Shown here one piece after another: positions 14,807-17,963 of a stretch of 17,963 bases of DNA. Below the pieces are notes generated by a model, which was not told the origin of the DNA, did not search any database, and was given only the letters and a program-made list of their open reading frames with translations. The position numbers and the translations under genes were made by a program. Within the stretch, counting starts at the first letter, position 1. Each line of letters opens with the position of its first letter. The stretch is from contig PEXO01000321.1 of the NCBI GenBank assembly GCA_002779045.1, positions 1 through 17,963 on the forward strand, written 5' to 3'. Origin of the DNA: Elusimicrobia bacterium CG08_land_8_20_14_0_20_59_10. GTDB taxonomy: Bacteria; Elusimicrobiota; Elusimicrobia; Elusimicrobiales; UBA9959.

Positions 14807-16898
14807 TGACCGCCACGTACGCGTCTATCTCGCGCCGCGCCATCACGATAGCCCGCGGGATGTATTCCTTCCTGTCCAGGCCGCCCGCTATTATGAACCT
14901 GGGGCTGCGCGACAGGCCCAGGAAACCCAGCGCGGCCGTCAGCAGCGTTTCCTGCACGTTCATGTAAGGGAACCGCGGGTCCGCCACCGCAAGCCCGGGC
15001 GGGTAAAAGCCGTCCCGCGTCAGCAGGCACACCACGGGTTTTAGGGAAAGCATCTTCTTCCCGTAAAAGTAGTAGAGCCGGCTCGCTATCAGCTCGAAAT
15101 ATGCCTTCAGTATCGCCGGGATCGACAGCGTGTACATCGGCGCGGCTATCACCACTTCGTCGGCTTCGCGCAACTGGACGATGTACTTCTCCACCAGCTC
15201 CACCAGCTTCTCCGTCTCGGCCGACAGCTTCTCTTTCTTCTCACCGTAATACACCAGCTCGACGTACTCCCGGTTTATGAACGGCAGGCCTTCGGCGCAC
15301 AGGTCCACCACCGTCACCCGCGCGCGCGGGTTCGTCCTCACGTACGCCTCCGTGAAATATTTTCCCATCTGCCGCGACACCGACCTCCGCTCCGGCGCGG
15401 GATTTGCCACCACGTATAACACGTTCTTCGCCTTCCCCGGCTTACCGGCCTTTTCCGTCTTCCCCGCAGCGGTCTTCTTTGTTCTCTTCACGGCTATCTC
15501 CTTCTCTATGCGCCGGAACTCCTCCAGCGTGTCCTTCTTCGCGTTCAGGCACAGCTCCACGAACCTGTCCGAATTCTCGAACTCCCTCAGCAGCTTCGAC
15601 TTCATATCCGGCGGCAGCAGGTGAAGGTTATCTTTAACGCTCTTCAGTGTTGTCAGCTCTATAAACTTGAAAAGGTTCAGGTAATTGTCTATCTCACCCT
15701 CCGGCAGGAGCGGCCACAGCTGCCCGTGCAGACAGCCGTAATCCCTGTTCTTCAACACCCCGCGGTACTTCTCGTAATCCGGCGAACCCGGGAACAGATA
15801 CACCGGGAACGGCGAGGGCACAGCCTTGAACTTCAGAATGGAAAGGTAGATCCTGAAAAAAGAGGCAAGATCGTCGTCCGGATACCCCAGAAGCGACGTG
15901 CACCGGCATTCGCTCATCTGCAGGCCGCTGCGCGCGGCCAGCTCTAAAAGCTTTATCGACGAGATTATCGTGTACGGCTTATTCAGCCGTTTCACCGCCT
16001 CGTAGTTCGCGCTCTCCATCGGCAGCGTCGCCGAAAATACCCGCGCGCGCACCATCTTCTTTAAAAGCGCTTCGTTCACCAGGTTCGGCTGCAGGCCTTT
16101 ACCGAAACTTATGGTGGCGCCGTCCATCCCGCCGGCGGCGAATTTATCCAGGAATTCCCCCAGCTGCCGCGGGTACAGCGTCACGTTCGGGTCCCAGTTC
16201 CAGAAGCTCGTGGGCTGATACTTATCATAGAACCGCTTCATATAACCCAGCACCCCGTCCACGTCGAACTTCCGCGGACGGTCCTTGCTGACATGGCAGA
16301 ACGAGCATTTGTTCACGCAGCCCAGCTGCAGCTGGAACAGGCCGTACTCCCACTTTTTCTGGGAGGAAAAATCCGGCTCGCATTCGTCCGCCTCCGGTAT
16401 GCGCTCCGCGCAATACTCGTCGGCCCCGGCAGCCACCGCTATCCCGGGCGCAACACGCACAAAATCCCCGCCCGCTACGATCTTCACCGACGGCAGCAGC
16501 CGGCGCGCTATATCGGCGTACTCCCGGACAAGGTCGTAGTCGAACGTGAACGCGCAGCTTATCCACACCTCGTGCGGCTTACGCTCCAGCCCTTTAAGCC
16601 GTCTCTCAAAATGCTCGAAGCTCCGCCCGTGTATCCGCATCAGCGCCTTGCGCGCACCCCCGCTGCCCATCGGCTTTTCTTTCCAGGCATTGCTCTCCCC
16701 GGCGGGCGCCGGGGAGGACCTGTCCTGCACATCCCCTGAATGCATATTTATGTATTCGACATGGTTGCCGCGCCGTTTAAGGTACGCGACAAGCTTCAAT
16801 ATACCTACGGGCACCAGCCCCAGCGGACACAGCCGCTCGCCTGTAAAAGTAGGCGGCGTGGATAATATGGCGATATTCTTACCCGAGGGGATGTTCAT
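14793..16898 (-). CDS. Radical SAM / azoreductase-like fusion protein, copy B1 (701 aa, complete)
   Basis: Residues 1-170 form a B12-binding-like N-terminal region (ILSTPPTFTGERLCPLG, VKIVAGGDFV). GCVNKCSFC (C194, C198, C201) opens the radical SAM barrel, followed by FWNWDPNV and LLGYPDDD. A Lys/Ala/Gly-rich linker (about 476-490) leads to a complete flavodoxin-fold domain (491-700) resembling FMN-dependent NADH azoreductase AzoR: KNVLYVVANPAPERRSVS for the phosphate loop, VVIAAPMYTLSIPAILKAYF for the isoalloxazine region, and LGFLGLS near the end. A built-in flavin reductase could deliver electrons to the SAM cluster or reduce the product. It begins 51 bases after copy A1 with no strong ribosome site and runs 14 bases into copy A2. 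Substrate unknown. Confidence 0.92.
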   Translation of the reverse strand: MNIPSGKNIAILSTPPTFTGERLCPLGLVPVGILKLVAYLKRRGNHVEYINMHSGDVQDRSSPAPAGESNAWKEKPMGSGGARKALMRIHGRSFEHFERRLKGLERKPHEVWISCAFTFDYDLVREYADIARRLLPSVKIVAGGDFVRVAPGIAVAAGADEYCAERIPEADECEPDFSSQKKWEYGLFQLQLGCVNKCSFCHVSKDRPRKFDVDGVLGYMKRFYDKYQPTSFWNWDPNVTLYPRQLGEFLDKFAAGGMDGATISFGKGLQPNLVNEALLKKMVRARVFSATLPMESANYEAVKRLNKPYTIISSIKLLELAARSGLQMSECRCTSLLGYPDDDLASFFRIYLSILKFKAVPSPFPVYLFPGSPDYEKYRGVLKNRDYGCLHGQLWPLLPEGEIDNYLNLFKFIELTTLKSVKDNLHLLPPDMKSKLLREFENSDRFVELCLNAKKDTLEEFRRIEKEIAVKRTKKTAAGKTEKAGKPGKAKNVLYVVANPAPERRSVSRQMGKYFTEAYVRTNPRARVTVVDLCAEGLPFINREYVELVYYGEKKEKLSAETEKLVELVEKYIVQLREADEVVIAAPMYTLSIPAILKAYFELIASRLYYFYGKKMLSLKPVVCLLTRDGFYPPGLAVADPRFPYMNVQETLLTAALGFLGLSRSPRFIIAGGLDRKEYIPRAIVMARREIDAYVAVNARK

Positions 16899-16949
16899 AA
16901 ATTGGCAGACGGCTCAGCAAAACCGCGCTTTAAGGCCTGACAGCCCGGC

Positions 16950-17963
16950 TCAGGCCCGGGCCTTTTTTCCAGCCAGCCTGGCCTGCGTCGCGGACAAAGC
17001 CGTGTAAACCGCTTTCATAAAAGGCTTGGTCCTGGGCGGCGCATAGCCGTACATCAGGTCCAGCTGAAAATCGTCGGGGAAACAATCGCTGCCCCCGTTG
17101 TAATAGTCCCAGGTCTCAAGGGCCTTCCTGCGCGCGGAACGGCTCATGCCGCGCCATATCTCCAAAAAAGCCGCCGAAAGAGAACCGCCAAAAAAGGAAT
17201 CGGCCATTTCCATGAACAGCTCCCTGGAGCCCGGCAGCGCCATCCAGACGGCGACGGTCAAGATCATAAGGCCTTCGGTCTTTATCTCGCCGGCCGTGCA
17301 TTCTTTGGTCGAAATTATGTGGTAGGGAGGGATATTGCGGCATTTGATACCCAACTCAACCGACCTTTCGCGCATCTGGGTGCCGTAAAGCGGCTGCGTA
17401 TGAAAGAACAGCATCGCGGTCACCGGCTGCCGCCACGCCCAGTCGAAGGATTCGCAAAAATCAGAAAAAGTCTCACCGGGAGCCGCGAACATGAACTGCA
17501 TGGTGATCTTGGTCTTGGGGGCTAAGCGGTGCATCTGCGCGAGCTTTTTCTCGACGAGTTTTCTGGAATAGTTCCGGCCCAGGATCGCCTGTACGGCCGG
17601 GTTCACGCTGTTAACGCCCACGTTTATTTCGTATTTTTCGTGGTTCCAGGCACGCATCAGTTCCCCGGTCCAATGGTTCAGGTTCGTCTGGAACACCATG
17701 TAGAAGATCTCCCCGTTGACGGCCGCGCGGAAAAGCGGGGCCAGTCTCATAGCGCGGCGGTGATCCAGGAACAGGTCGGAATCGGCCACGAAGACGGAGG
17801 TGGGGGTTTTTTGGGCCATCCAGCACAGATCGGACGCCACTCTTTTGACGGAGAAAAAGCGTAATTTCTTGGCCTTCAGCTCGGTCCAGACGCAATACGT
17901 GCACTTATTGGGACAGCCGCGCATCGTCTCGAAGGTTAAAAACGATCCGCGCCGCGCGCCCAT
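16950..17963 (-). CDS. B12-binding-type radical SAM protein, copy A1 (N-terminus cut by window edge)
   Basis: The frame is open to the window end. The ATG at 17963 aligns with an internal position of copy A2 (FYTFETMRGCPNKC against FLTFETMRGCPNKC), so the true start and the whole B12-binding-like domain lie outside. Visible are RGCPNKCTYCVW with the three cluster cysteines, FQTNLNHW, RAWNHEKYEINVGVNSVNPAVQ, MQFMFAAPGETFSDFC and the C-terminal region PPYHIISTKE through GGSDCFPDDFQLDL. Long blocks are identical to A2 throughout, marking a gene duplication within the locus. It precedes fusion gene B1 by 51 bases, so the pair A1-B1 is followed directly by A2. Confidence 0.9.
   Translation of the reverse strand: MGARRGSFLTFETMRGCPNKCTYCVWTELKAKKLRFFSVKRVASDLCWMAQKTPTSVFVADSDLFLDHRRAMRLAPLFRAAVNGEIFYMVFQTNLNHWTGELMRAWNHEKYEINVGVNSVNPAVQAILGRNYSRKLVEKKLAQMHRLAPKTKITMQFMFAAPGETFSDFCESFDWAWRQPVTAMLFFHTQPLYGTQMRERSVELGIKCRNIPPYHIISTKECTAGEIKTEGLMILTVAVWMALPGSRELFMEMADSFFGGSLSAAFLEIWRGMSRSARRKALETWDYYNGGSDCFPDDFQLDLMYGYAPPRTKPFMKAVYTALSATQARLAGKKARA

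Noticed and set aside
12554..14809. Open frame of 751 codons on the plus strand
   Set aside because: It lies antisense to the B12-type radical SAM gene and the HxsC-like gene, which have clear motifs. Its translation is Pro/Arg/Gly/His-rich with no domain, as expected for an antisense frame in GC-rich DNA.
1..17963. CRISPR array, tRNA, rRNA, transposase or phage genes
   Set aside because: None seen. The window is almost fully covered by the minus-strand genes, and the single gap of about 200 bases shows only promoter elements and the palindrome.

Overview
The window is a GC-rich bacterial segment in which every credible gene lies on the minus strand, packed end to end, mostly with 4- or 8-base start/stop overlaps. 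It codes for ten different radical SAM proteins, one small precursor-like peptide ending in His-Xaa-Ser (HxS) triplets, an HxsD-like partner, a U32-family protein, a Cys-rich membrane-anchored protein and a pilin-like surface protein. The pilin-like protein carries a TYYPAPYGGYVNILTT-type segment that I associate with Elusimicrobiota genomes. I therefore suspect an Elusimicrobiota metagenome bin, but no marker gene here proves it.

Layout in the direction of transcription (high to low coordinate). (1) 17963-12173 holds four radical SAM genes: a B12-binding-type enzyme cut by the window edge (A1), a radical SAM/azoreductase-like fusion (B1), a paralogue of A1 (A2), and a short HxsC-like enzyme. 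(2) About 200 bases (11971-12172) hold a near-consensus sigma-70 promoter and a perfect 16-base palindrome. (3) 11970-8895 is the HxS core: pilin-like protein, HxsD-like protein with a repeat-bearing tail, HxsB-type maturase, and an 81-residue HxsA-like precursor. (4) 8857-1 holds a Cys-rich anchored protein, four more radical SAM enzymes (277, 379, 589 and 441 aa), a U32-like protein, and a second radical SAM/azoreductase-like fusion (B2) cut by the window start.

The most economical reading is one large peptide-maturation locus. HxsD and HxsB would act on the HxS peptide, and the other enzymes would modify the same peptide or supply cofactors or partner modifications. The core assignments (hxsA/B/D) rest on family resemblance, motifs and gene order. 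The chemistry of the remaining enzymes cannot be read from sequence. I saw no rRNA, tRNA, CRISPR array, insertion sequence or phage gene, and no gap between genes exceeds about 200 bases.
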